A stretch of 13,626 nt of DNA from DAIOEK01 sp963721445 (GCA_963721445.1 CAVRIZ010000004.1:1-13626); one strand, 5' to 3'; shown: positions 1 through 6,720, numbered from the stretch's first letter. The notes: a model not told the origin generated them from the letters alone. Made by a program: numbers and translations.

Positions 1-12
1 AACTAAGACAAA

Positions 13-37
13 ATCCTGAAGATATACCCTTCAGGAT
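13..37. repeat. Short hairpin, copy 1 (ATCCTGAAG / CTTCAGGAT)
   Basis: The arms ATCCTGAAG (13-21) and CTTCAGGAT (29-37) are perfect inverted repeats around a 7-base loop, followed by an AT-rich stretch. It lies about 90 bases before the methyltransferase start. A close relative of the whole element lies just after that gene (825-851). It may terminate a gene left of the window or be a small dispersed palindromic repeat. There is no long T run, so terminator function is unproven. Confidence 0.55.
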
Positions 38-43
38 ATTATG

Positions 44-74
44 TTGTTATGATATGGCTTGATATACTGATAAT
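44..74 (+). promoter_or_regulatory. Possible promoter for the methyltransferase gene
   Basis: TTGTTA (44-49) and GATAAT (69-74) resemble -35 and -10 hexamers, but the spacer is 19 bases, longer than the optimum. The area is AT-rich and lies between a hairpin and a strong Shine-Dalgarno site. This is a weak prediction by eye. Confidence 0.25.
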
Positions 75-126
75 ATACCGTAAAAGCAGCAGTTGACCTA
101 TAGTTCTAGTCGAAGGAGGAAATCTA

Positions 127-738
127 ATGATATCTGAATTGATATTTCGAATTGCCTTTTGGGTTCTGTTAGCCGGGGTGCTAGCTATGCGGATATACTT
201 TACCCTGCAGGTTCGGCAAGCTGGAGAACGGGTAATGCCCGACAGTGCTGCCATTGAACGGGAAGGTCGGGGGATGTTCGCCTCCCGGGTATTGCTTGGA
301 TTTGTCCTATTCGTTTGCATGGTGTTGTACTCCCTCAATCCAGCGTGGATGAAGATGCTTTCAGTCCCATTTTCTGGTTGGTTTCGCTGGGCCGGATTTG
401 GACTGGGTCTTGCCAGCCTTGGCTTTTGGGTATGGACCCAGGTTGCGCTCGGAAAGTGGTGGTCACCCCAATTACAGTTGCGTGATCAGCACCGCCTGAT
501 AACCACAGGACCATATTCCCGGATTCGTCATCCACTTTACACCGCTCTGTTCGGCTACGGCATCAGCCTTGCCATGGTGACCGCAAACTGGTTTTTCATC
601 GCCTTTGCGGTCGTGATAATCGTGAGCATGGTCATCCGTGTTCCCAGGGAAGAACATATGATGATCGAGGGATTTGGTGAAGAGTATCAAACCTATATAC
701 AGAGAACAGGGAGATATTTTCCGAAATTATACCGGTAG
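127..738 (+). CDS. Isoprenylcysteine carboxyl methyltransferase (ICMT/PEMT)-family membrane protein
   Basis: A 203-residue polytopic membrane protein of the ICMT/phospholipid methyltransferase superfamily, which transfers a methyl group from S-adenosylmethionine to a membrane-embedded or lipophilic substrate. Hydrophobic helices lie near residues 5-22, 52-70, 86-106 and 145-170. The family signature is clear: GPYSRIRHPLY at 128-138, then REEH (174-177) and EEYQTY (185-190) with a following R and P, the C-terminal part that forms the SAM and substrate pocket. The ATG at 127 has an excellent Shine-Dalgarno AAGGAGGA at 113-120. Length is normal for bacterial members. The gene stands alone between two related hairpins. 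Bacterial members mostly lack a known substrate, so protein prenyl-cysteine methylation should not be assumed; family assignment is firm, substrate unknown. Confidence 0.9.
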   Translation: MISELIFRIAFWVLLAGVLAMRIYFTLQVRQAGERVMPDSAAIEREGRGMFASRVLLGFVLFVCMVLYSLNPAWMKMLSVPFSGWFRWAGFGLGLASLGFWVWTQVALGKWWSPQLQLRDQHRLITTGPYSRIRHPLYTALFGYGISLAMVTANWFFIAFAVVIIVSMVIRVPREEHMMIEGFGEEYQTYIQRTGRYFPKLYR

Positions 739-824
739 TTTTTAAGTAATGGCAGAATGGAGGAAAACGTTCGAAAGGGATTTTAGTAGCTCAACCTTTC
801 CGCCGCACTTATTGAATGTGTCGA

Positions 825-851
825 AATCCTGAGGGATAATCCTTCAGGATT
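825..851 (+). terminator. Short hairpin, copy 2; likely terminator after the methyltransferase gene
   Basis: AATCCTGA (825-832) pairs with TCAGGATT (844-851), extended inward by two G-U pairs and one G-C pair around a short loop, and is followed by TATATTATTT. It closely resembles the hairpin at 13-37, including the flanking AAATCCTGA and the TATTAT downstream. It lies about 90 bases after the methyltransferase stop, which fits a rho-independent terminator, although the T tract is interrupted. Confidence 0.5.
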
Positions 852-969
852 ATATTATTTGCCTCATTCTTCTGTGGCTTTCCAAGTGTCATTCCCCACG
901 GGTGCCCTCATTTTTTAGGTTAAATTTTGGAGAATCCTGATTGTTCGGGTTGTTCGGAATATAAACAAG

Positions 970-1059
970 TCCTTGATAAGCGCGAGATAATTTAACTTCT
1001 TCGATCGGATGGATCTTTGTGTTTGAAGAAATCCATAAAACATTATCTCGCTTAGAGGA
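970..1059. repeat. Long imperfect inverted repeat
   Basis: The left arm (970-991), containing AAGCGCGAGATAAT, matches the reverse complement of the right arm (1042-1059), ATTATCTCGCTT, apart from a CG dinucleotide and a few flanking mismatches. The 50-base interior also contains pairing segments (CTTCTTC with GAAG; ATGGAT with ATCCAT). On RNA it would fold into a long stem. It could be a small non-autonomous repeat element, a structured RNA or a regulatory stem. Confidence 0.45.
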
Positions 1060-1116
1060 TTGATAACTTCCTTTTTGAAATGAGATTAATGGTGGATAAT
1101 ATTTATCAGTTACATA

Positions 1117-1135
1117 TAGCTAACGATTAGCTAAC
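1117..1135 (+). promoter_or_regulatory. Operator-like dyad and direct repeat before the reductase gene
   Basis: TAGCTAA (1117-1123) and TTAGCTA (1127-1133) form a perfect 7-base inverted repeat with a CGA centre. The same stretch also reads as a direct repeat, TAGCTAAC-GAT-TAGCTAAC. It sits about 40 bases before the ATG at 1177, a typical place for a repressor or activator site. No cognate regulator can be named. Confidence 0.4.
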
Positions 1136-1176
1136 TAACAACTCTCATTCTAGACAATAAAAGAAGATGTGATCAA

Positions 1177-1590
1177 ATGAAAGACATATTCATAAAATAT
1201 TTTATGGCAATAAATACGCTTCTTCTTAGACTCAGCCATGGGAGAATTGGAAGCAGACTTGGAAGGCAGACCATTCTACTCTTGCACACAATCGGACGCA
1301 AATCAGGTCAAGACCATGTGATTCCGATAGCGTATTTCGATTACCAGAACCATTTTTTAATTGTTGCATCGAACTGGGGAAAAGAGAGGCAGGCGGACTG
1401 GTATCTCAACCTCAGGCAAAACCCTCAGGCCAGGATTGAGGTTAAAGGTAAAGTTATACCGGTGACTGCGCGGGAAGTTACTGGAGAGGAATATGTTCGT
1501 TTGTGGAAATTCGTCACCGAACTTCACCCTCCTTATCTGAAATATCAGAAGTTAACAATTCGCCCCATACCGATCATGATCTTTGAATAA
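1177..1590 (+). CDS. Deazaflavin (F420)-dependent nitroreductase-family protein (Ddn-like)
   Basis: A 137-residue protein of the split beta-barrel Ddn/DUF385 family, whose studied members use reduced coenzyme F420 to reduce quinones, nitro compounds and other hydrophobic acceptors, often at the membrane. Matching family features are LLLHTIGRKSGQ (about 34-45, cofactor-binding loop), FLIVASNWG (about 60-68), ADWYLNLRQNP (about 73-83), then VTAREVTGEE and the C-terminal PPYLKYQKLT and PIPIMIFE. Length matches the family, so the gene looks complete. The Shine-Dalgarno is weak (AAGAAG about ten bases upstream). It appears to be transcribed alone and has a dyad upstream. If functional, the host should make F420; no F420 biosynthesis genes are in the window. 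The family is well recognised; the substrate is unknown. Confidence 0.87.
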   Translation: MKDIFIKYFMAINTLLLRLSHGRIGSRLGRQTILLLHTIGRKSGQDHVIPIAYFDYQNHFLIVASNWGKERQADWYLNLRQNPQARIEVKGKVIPVTAREVTGEEYVRLWKFVTELHPPYLKYQKLTIRPIPIMIFE

Positions 1591-1920
1591 TCAGTTTTAT
1601 GAAAGAATGATCAAGGTGGTTGAATTGCCGAAAATTGGCATAATCCAAAATATATTCTGTGGCGAACCTCGCAGTACTGGATCATCCGGTCGAAGGATTC
1701 CCTATGCAGGGATAACGCAGGTTAAATAAATCCCTCCGTCCCTTCGAGAAAGACCCCAAAATAGACCGATTTCGAATTTGTAAATTCCTGATCCGTTCTT
1801 TTTTTGTTTGGTGAATATAATTGGTTGTATATATCCCACAATAGTGAGCCAACGACTTCTCCGGGAAATCGGGCACTTTTGAAGCGTAAAATAAAGTATA
1901 TTGCTTTCAAAGGGAAGGAC
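1591..1920. other. 330-base intergenic region, no gene seen
   Basis: No convincing coding sequence. A short palindrome, GAATTT-GT-AAATTC, lies at 1774-1787, followed by an eight-T run near 1798-1805. An open frame extends upstream of the acetyltransferase start into this region, but its translation does not resemble the family and lacks a ribosome binding site. Confidence 0.55.
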
Positions 1921-2301
1921 ATGATCAGTATGGATATTATTCTTCGAAACGAGACAGAAAATGATTTTCGGGTTGTGGAGGATATGACCAGAGAAGCTTT
2001 CTGGAATTTATATTTCCCGGGATGCGTTGAACATTATTTGGTTCACATCATGAGAGATCATCCTGATTTTTTGCCAGAATTGGATTTTGTCGCAGAAGTC
2101 GATGGAAAGATTGTCGGAAATATCATGTACACCAAAGCCTGGTTGATCGACGAACAGGGTAATGAGATGGAGATCGTGAGCTTTGGTCCTCTCTGTGTGT
2201 TGCCCGGGTATCAAAGAAAAGGGATCGGCAGCGCGTTGATCGATCACACCAGGAAGCTGTGCATCCAGAATGGCGTGAAAGCCATCGTGATCCTTGGGTG
2301 A
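1921..2301 (+). CDS. GNAT acetyltransferase, N-terminal fragment
   Basis: The 126-residue upstream fragment of the split acetyltransferase. It carries the acetyl-CoA loop (QRKGIGSA) but lacks the last part of the fold. It starts at ATG 1921 (MISMDIILRNE) or ATG 1930 and ends at the premature TGA. Unlikely to fold properly if truly truncated. Confidence 0.5.
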   Translation: MISMDIILRNETENDFRVVEDMTREAFWNLYFPGCVEHYLVHIMRDHPDFLPELDFVAEVDGKIVGNIMYTKAWLIDEQGNEMEIVSFGPLCVLPGYQRKGIGSALIDHTRKLCIQNGVKAIVILG

Positions 2302-2569
2302 TCCACATAATTACTGCAAGCATGGATTCAAGTGCGCCAAAGACTTGAACATCAGCGATCTGGATGGAAACTATCCGTCTGGCATGCTGGCCATCGAGTT
2401 GGAAGAAGGCGCGCTGACAGGACATTCCTGGAAATTCAGGTATAGTTCTGTCTGCGAGTTAGACGAAAAAGAGGCCGAAAAATTCGATGCTGGATTTGCA
2501 GCGAAAGAAAAGGGATATCACTATTCCCAGGAAATCTTTTCGATTGCATTTAGGTCCGTTGTCAGGTAG
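2294..2569 (+). CDS. GNAT acetyltransferase, C-terminal fragment
   Basis: The downstream fragment in the next frame, about 90 residues, beginning GDPHNYCKHGFK and ending FSIAFRSVVR. It has no plausible ribosome binding site of its own and overlaps the end of the first fragment. It reads as the continuation of the same protein and not as a separate gene. Confidence 0.45.
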   Translation: MGDPHNYCKHGFKCAKDLNISDLDGNYPSGMLAIELEEGALTGHSWKFRYSSVCELDEKEAEKFDAGFAAKEKGYHYSQEIFSIAFRSVVR

Positions 2570-2985
2570 AGTTTATCTATCGATCACCCAAACCGGCCTC
2601 CGTGGATTACCCCCCTGGCTTATTGAGGATATATCGAATCACGGTTAGGAGTGACAAATGGAAGAAATTTCCCGGACCCAAGGTTTGACCACTCCGATTC
2701 TGACAACCAAACTCTTTATCCCTTTGCACTCGTGCGAAGGTTGTCCATCGACCCCGCCTTATAAAACAACTGAACAATGGCCTGCTCCAAAACGGAAGTT
2801 ACGGACGCAAACTGACTCTGCTTTCCGCTCCCGCCGGTTTTGGTAAAACCACCCTGATCAGCGAATGGATCGCCGAACTCTCCCAGCATAATCCGAACCA
2901 TCTTGATGGACGCGAGCCTTCCAAACCTGAGGTTCGGGTCGCCTGGTTATCTGTAGACGAAGGCGATAACGATTCAGCCAGCTTT

Positions 2986-5220
2986 TTGAAATACCTGGTC
3001 GCATCCGTAGAGACGATTTCAAAGGATTTTGGGGAAGGGTTATTGGGAGCGATCCGGTCTTCGCAGTCCCTGACACCGATCCCTGAATCCCTGTTGACAA
3101 CCCTACTTAATGAAATGGCTGCTATCCCGGAGAATTTCATGCTTGTTCTGGATGATTACCATGTGATCGATTCAGATCCGATTGACCGCGCCCTCACCTT
3201 TCTGCTCGATCATATCCCGCCGCAGATGCACCTGGTAATCACCACCCGCGAGGATCCATCCCTGCCGCTGTCGCGCTATCGTGCCCGGGGTCAGATGACC
3301 GAACTCCGCGCAGCCGATTTGCGATTTACACCTGAGGAAGCCGGTGCGTTTCTGAACCAGATAATGAATCTCAACCTTTCCGCGGAAAGCATCTCCGCCC
3401 TGGAGACCCGCACCGAAGGGTGGATCGCCGGGCTGCAATTGGCTGCTCTTTCCATGCAAGGTCGGAGCGATCCATCCAGTTTCATAGAAGCGTTTACCGG
3501 CAGCCATCGTTTTATCCTGGATTACCTGGTTGAAGAAGTACTCCGACACCAATCCGATGCAGTCCGCAGTTTCTTATTGCAAACCGCGATTCTCGACAAA
3601 CTTTACGCTCCCCTATGCAATGCTGTCACCGCACGGGAAGATGGTAAAGAAATGCTGGACCTCCTGGAACGCAACAACCTGTTCCTTATTCCGTTGGATG
3701 ATACACGCCAGTGGTATCGCTATCACCACCTCTTTGGCGAGGTTCTGCAAGCACACGTGACAGAAAACCAGGATGGTCGGGTAAGTACGTATCATTCGCG
3801 GGCAAGCGCATGGTTTGAGCAGAACGGTCTGCGGACCGATGCCATCCGCCATGCGCTGGCTGCCAAAGACTATGAGCGCTCAGCAGACCTGCTCGAATTG
3901 GCCTGGCCGGAGACGCAGGATAAAAGCATCCAGCCAGGTGCATGGCTTGGCTGGGTGAAGAAATTGCCGGATGACCTGATCCACACCCGACCCGTCCTCA
4001 ATGCCGGGTACGCGTTTGCATTATTACGCATTGGCGAGATAAAAGAGGCGGAGTTGCGATTGTTGGATGCCAAAAGCCAATTGGATTCGCCCTCGGATAA
4101 GATGATCGTGGTGGACCAGGAACAATTCAAGTCGCTGCCGGCAACCATTGCCATCGGTCGGGCTTATATCGCCCAATCGTTCGGTAATATTCCTGACACG
4201 ATCAGGTATGCCAACCTGGTACTTGAGCTCCCCGAAGCGGATCCATTCAGACGAAGTCAGGCAGCCATGATGTTGGGGATGTGTTACTGGGCAAGCGGGG
4301 ACCTGAAAGCTGCCGAGAGAACCTTTGCCGATTACACCATGAAACTGCGCGCTGCCGGTAACACCCCTGATGCCATCGAAACGACCGTCGTACTGGCCGA
4401 GATGCGGTCGGCATTGGGGCATCTCCAATTGGCAATCAGTACAAGTGAACAGCTTTTACAACTTGTATTGGATCACGGGGAACCCATTTCTGCTGATGCC
4501 GCCGACCTGTACAGGGTATTATCCGAGTTGTATCTTGAACTGGGTGATCTGGAATCTGCCGCGCAACACCTGAAAAGAAGCAAAGAATTGGGGACGAAGG
4601 CGGAGTTGCCTGTCTGGCGATATCAGTGGCATATTGCTCAGGCGCGCCTTGCAGAATCGCAGTGTGACCTGGATGGGGCACTCGCACTTCTGGATGAAGC
4701 GGAACGCCTGTATATCAGAACGCCTTTGCCAGATCAACGCCCCATCTCAGCCATAAAAGCCCGGATCTGGGTTACTCAGGGACGATTGTCTCAAGCCATG
4801 GAGTGGGTACGCGAACGGGAGTTTTCCCCTGACGATGACCTCGGATATTTGAACGAGTTCGATCACATTACACTCGCGCGAATTCTTATCGCCCAATACC
4901 AGAACGATCATATGGATGACACCATTCAGGCAGTCATGCGGTTATTGGGTCGCCTGCAACGATCAGCGGAAGACGGCAGCCGGATCGGCAGTGTGATCGA
5001 GATTCACATATTGCAGGCACTCGCTCATCAGGCACAAGGCAACATCACACCTGCTTTGTCGTCGTTGAAGCTTGCGCTGACTCTGGCCGAGCCTGAAGGC
5101 TATATCCGAGTCTTTGTCGATGAGGGCAATTCCATGGCGGAGTTATTGAAAAGACTGGATGCAAAAGATAAAACGCTCAGGTTGAAGCCGTTTATGTCTC
5201 AAATTACTCACTGCATTTAA
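2986..5220 (+). CDS. Main body of the MalT-like regulator (NTPase part plus TPR-like region)
   Basis: The longest intact piece of the regulator, 744 residues from an internal ATG. The same frame is open upstream to about 2722 and includes the Walker A motif, so the ATG at 2986 is not the natural start. It contains Walker B (LVLDDYH, residues 53-59), the TREDPSLPL segment, the winged-helix-like region ending WYRYHHLFGEVLQ, and many helical repeats rich in A, L, E and Q from about residue 260 to 710. It ends at TAA 5218-5220 after ITHCI, which does not look like a family ending. On its own it lacks both the ATP-binding loop and the DNA-binding domain. Confidence 0.7.
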   Translation: MKYLVASVETISKDFGEGLLGAIRSSQSLTPIPESLLTTLLNEMAAIPENFMLVLDDYHVIDSDPIDRALTFLLDHIPPQMHLVITTREDPSLPLSRYRARGQMTELRAADLRFTPEEAGAFLNQIMNLNLSAESISALETRTEGWIAGLQLAALSMQGRSDPSSFIEAFTGSHRFILDYLVEEVLRHQSDAVRSFLLQTAILDKLYAPLCNAVTAREDGKEMLDLLERNNLFLIPLDDTRQWYRYHHLFGEVLQAHVTENQDGRVSTYHSRASAWFEQNGLRTDAIRHALAAKDYERSADLLELAWPETQDKSIQPGAWLGWVKKLPDDLIHTRPVLNAGYAFALLRIGEIKEAELRLLDAKSQLDSPSDKMIVVDQEQFKSLPATIAIGRAYIAQSFGNIPDTIRYANLVLELPEADPFRRSQAAMMLGMCYWASGDLKAAERTFADYTMKLRAAGNTPDAIETTVVLAEMRSALGHLQLAISTSEQLLQLVLDHGEPISADAADLYRVLSELYLELGDLESAAQHLKRSKELGTKAELPVWRYQWHIAQARLAESQCDLDGALALLDEAERLYIRTPLPDQRPISAIKARIWVTQGRLSQAMEWVREREFSPDDDLGYLNEFDHITLARILIAQYQNDHMDDTIQAVMRLLGRLQRSAEDGSRIGSVIEIHILQALAHQAQGNITPALSSLKLALTLAEPEGYIRVFVDEGNSMAELLKRLDAKDKTLRLKPFMSQITHCI

Positions 5221-5262
5221 TCGGCAAAGATCGTAAGTATCCTCTCTTCAGCGCCCAGTCAG

Positions 5263-5460
5263 TTGATCGAACCGCTGAGCGAACGAGAGCTGGAAGTGCT
5301 CAGGCTGCTCAGGACCGATCTCAGCGGTCCGGAAATTACCCGTGAACTGATGGTATCGCTGAGCACAATACGAACCCATACCCAAAGAATTTACGCCAAA
5401 CTGGGTGTGAACAGTCGCAGGGCTGCCGTCCGCCGCGCTGAAGAACTCAATTTGTTGTAA
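5263..5460 (+). CDS. LuxR-type helix-turn-helix DNA-binding domain (C-terminal fragment of the regulator)
   Basis: About 65 residues: PLSERELEVLRLL, a GPEITRELMVSLSTIRTHTQRIYAKLGV core and the C-terminal VNSRRAAVRRAEELNLL. This is a complete LuxR/GerE four-helix DNA-binding domain. It is in the same frame as the main body, separated by a TAA and 42 bases, and has only a TTG as a possible start with no Shine-Dalgarno. It is best read as the C-terminus of the interrupted regulator. If translated separately it would be a stand-alone DNA-binding domain without a sensor. Confidence 0.75.
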   Translation: MIEPLSERELEVLRLLRTDLSGPEITRELMVSLSTIRTHTQRIYAKLGVNSRRAAVRRAEELNLL

Positions 5461-5481
5461 CTACCTTCTACACAAAATCCA

Positions 5482-5524
5482 CGCCTGGTAGGGAGATTAT
5501 TCCGCCTGCCAGGCGATTTTGATT
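5482..5524 (+). terminator. Rho-independent terminator after the regulator
   Basis: CGCCTGGTAGG (5482-5492) pairs with CCTGCCAGGCG (5505-5515), including one G-U pair, around a 12-base loop, and is followed by ATTTTGATT. It starts 22 bases after the stop of the helix-turn-helix domain. It marks the end of the regulator transcript and separates it from the downstream block. Confidence 0.8.
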
Positions 5525-5648
5525 CCCCCAACCTTTCGATAAATCATCACCTCAATCATCACATGTACTGATGACGCCTCATCATACTGCCTGGTATCTT
5601 TTGGTAGAAGAAAAAAGTGAACACAAAACCGTAGACCCGAGGCGCAGC

Positions 5649-5921
5649 ATGAGTGAAACACTCGCACTAAATGAACACAATAACGAATTAGGCCTTTGCG
5701 AGATTCGCATCAAAGGACATCTGGATGAACGCTGGGCTGACCGGTTTGATGACGCGGTCATCACACTGGAAGAAGACGGGAACACCCTGCTGATCTGCCC
5801 GGTGATCGACCAGGCTGCGTTGCACGGATTGATGAAAAGAGTTCGTGACTTGGGCATGTCCTTGCTCTCGGTCAATTTCATCAACCCGGGCCAGGTAAAA
5901 CCACAGGAGGTCCAATCGTAA
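5649..5921 (+). CDS. Small conserved protein with KGHLDERW core, function unknown
   Basis: A 90-residue soluble protein from the ATG at 5649, preceded by GAGG (5639-5642) six bases upstream. The frame is open back to ATG 5571, but that start has no ribosome binding site and adds a low-complexity polar leader, so the shorter form is preferred. The core reads IRIKGHLDERWADRF, then ITLEEDGNTLLICPVIDQAALHGLMKRVRDLGMSLLSVN. From memory, very similar small proteins are common in Chloroflexota and in some other bacteria near membrane proteins, but I know of no demonstrated function. No transmembrane segment or signal peptide is visible. It lies 61 bases before a DUF4386 gene with no terminator between, so the two are probably co-transcribed. 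Confidence 0.75.
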   Translation: MSETLALNEHNNELGLCEIRIKGHLDERWADRFDDAVITLEEDGNTLLICPVIDQAALHGLMKRVRDLGMSLLSVNFINPGQVKPQEVQS

Positions 5922-5982
5922 AATTTAACAACATTGTTTTTCATGGTTATCAATCAAACTAATTAAATAAAAGGAAAAAAGA

Positions 5983-6702
5983 ATGAATACGTACAGAAAG
6001 AATGCAGTGATGACCGGGTTCCTCTACTTCATGGGGACGGTCTTTGGAGTTTCGGGAACCCTCATTGGCGGCGAAGTGCTCACCTCGATCATCGGCGGGA
6101 AACCGCTGGTTGGAGTGGATGTACTAAGCCTGACTGCCGCGAATTCGTCCAGGCTGACATGGGGTGCTTTTTTATATTTCATGATGGGGATTTCACTGGT
6201 GGCGATGACGGTTTATCTTTACCCGGTATTAAGGAAAGCCAGCAAAGAATTGGCGATGGGGATGCTCCTTTTCCGCGGCGCGTTGGAAGGCATCTTCTAT
6301 TGCCTTTCTACCCTCACAATTTTGACGCTTATCGCAGTTGGCAACACATACGTTGCCTCCGGATCTGATTCGGAAGTATTACAGTCCATTGGCAATCTGT
6401 TATATCAGTTCGAAAACCTCAAAGGGCCTATCAGCACCATCATTTTTATCATCGGAGGGACATTTATCTACCTCATCTTTTACCGCACCCGGTTGATCCC
6501 ACGCTGGATATCCGTCTGGGGTTTCATCGCAGTTGTTGCCTCTTTAGCTTCATCCTTGTTGAAATTCTTTCACCTGGATACCGGCATTGGGTTTTACTTG
6601 GAAATGGTGATGTTTCCGCAGGAATTGGTGATGGCAGTCTGGCTGATCGCGAAGGGATTCAATCCATCTGCGATCGCTGCCCTTTCGGCAGATAAAGAAT
6701 AG
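5983..6702 (+). CDS. DUF4386-family integral membrane protein, copy 1
   Basis: A 239-residue polytopic protein of the DUF4386 family, function unknown, with about six hydrophobic helices (near 10-30, 60-80, 93-120, 148-167, 175-195 and 203-224). Recognisable family features are FYRTRLIPRWISVWG (166-180) between the last helices and QELVMAVWLIAKGFNPSAIAAL (213-234) at the end. AAGGA (5971-5975) lies seven bases before ATG 5983. It follows the 90-residue protein in the same transcription unit and is followed by a hairpin terminator. A paralogue lies at 7887-8585: their last 28 residues share 22 identities, pointing to duplication. A role in sensing, transport or membrane stress cannot be chosen from the sequence. 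Confidence 0.85.
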   Translation: MNTYRKNAVMTGFLYFMGTVFGVSGTLIGGEVLTSIIGGKPLVGVDVLSLTAANSSRLTWGAFLYFMMGISLVAMTVYLYPVLRKASKELAMGMLLFRGALEGIFYCLSTLTILTLIAVGNTYVASGSDSEVLQSIGNLLYQFENLKGPISTIIFIIGGTFIYLIFYRTRLIPRWISVWGFIAVVASLASSLLKFFHLDTGIGFYLEMVMFPQELVMAVWLIAKGFNPSAIAALSADKE

Positions 6703-6720
6703 CAAATCGATTTTCTGTAC

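Larger units (their letters stand above)
739..1176. other. 438-base intergenic region with repeats, no gene seen
   Basis: No credible coding sequence is visible. The region holds the second copy of the short hairpin (825-851), a long imperfect inverted repeat (970-1059) and an operator-like dyad (1117-1133) close to the next gene. It is AT-rich and could contain a degraded gene or a small repeat element. Confidence 0.6.
1921..2569 (+). pseudogene. GNAT-family N-acetyltransferase, split by a one-base frameshift
   Basis: Read across two frames, this encodes a GNAT acetyltransferase of about 215 residues. The first part (1921-2301) contains the early strands and the acetyl-CoA-binding region FGPLCVLPGYQRKGIGSALI, where QRKGIG is the pyrophosphate-binding loop. 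The frame stops at TGA (2299-2301) immediately after AIVILG. The next frame continues with GDPHNYCKHGFK, which in relatives follows directly on that stretch, and runs to the TAG at 2567. Removing one G from GGG (2296-2298) gives CTT GGT GAT CCA (LGDP) and restores the whole protein. The ATG at 1921 follows AGGGAAGG; the ATG at 1930 is an alternative start. It is either a true pseudogene or a homopolymer error in the assembly. The acceptor substrate is unknown. Confidence 0.8.
2658..5460 (+). pseudogene. MalT-like LuxR-family ATP-dependent transcriptional regulator, interrupted by frameshifts
   Basis: Reconstructed as one protein of about 930 residues: an N-terminal STAND NTPase, a long TPR-like helical sensor region and a C-terminal LuxR helix-turn-helix. 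The start ATG at 2658 has AGGAG at 2647-2651 and begins with the family's ILTTKLFIP. The frame then breaks; removing one T from TTT (2723-2725) joins it to CTRAKVVHRPRLIKQLN and to the Walker A motif APAGFGKTT (residues about 57-66). Walker B is LVLDDYH (about 162-168), and TREDPSLPLSRYRARGQ is the usual sensor segment. Near the end, dropping one A of 5201-5203 gives LLTAFNRQ, the expected end of the helical domain, and a second compensating indel before 5234 returns to the frame of the DNA-binding domain. Such regulators act as signal-activated oligomers; the inducer here is unknown. It may be decayed or may reflect sequencing errors. Confidence 0.85.

Noticed and set aside
1804..1920. Longer acetyltransferase start at 1804
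   Set aside because: The added 39 residues do not resemble the family and have no ribosome binding site, whereas AGGGAAGG lies just before the ATG at 1921.
2290..2305. Programmed +1 frameshift at GGG TGA in the acetyltransferase
   Set aside because: The site lacks the CTT TGA C slippery codon and upstream Shine-Dalgarno spacing known from RF2, and I know of no GNAT family with such control. A simple indel is more likely.
3172..3552. Minus-strand open frame of 126 residues
   Set aside because: It lies entirely opposite the NTPase part of the MalT-like regulator, which has clear family motifs on the plus strand.
4024..4428. Minus-strand open frame of 134 residues
   Set aside because: It is antisense to the TPR-like region of the regulator and shows no recognisable motif.
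5540..5580. ATCATCAC direct repeats as a possible CRISPR or iteron array
   Set aside because: Only two short copies without regular spacing; too little for an array or origin.
5571..5648. Earlier start for the 90-residue protein
   Set aside because: There is no Shine-Dalgarno before ATG 5571, and the added residues look unrelated to the conserved core; GAGG supports ATG 5649.
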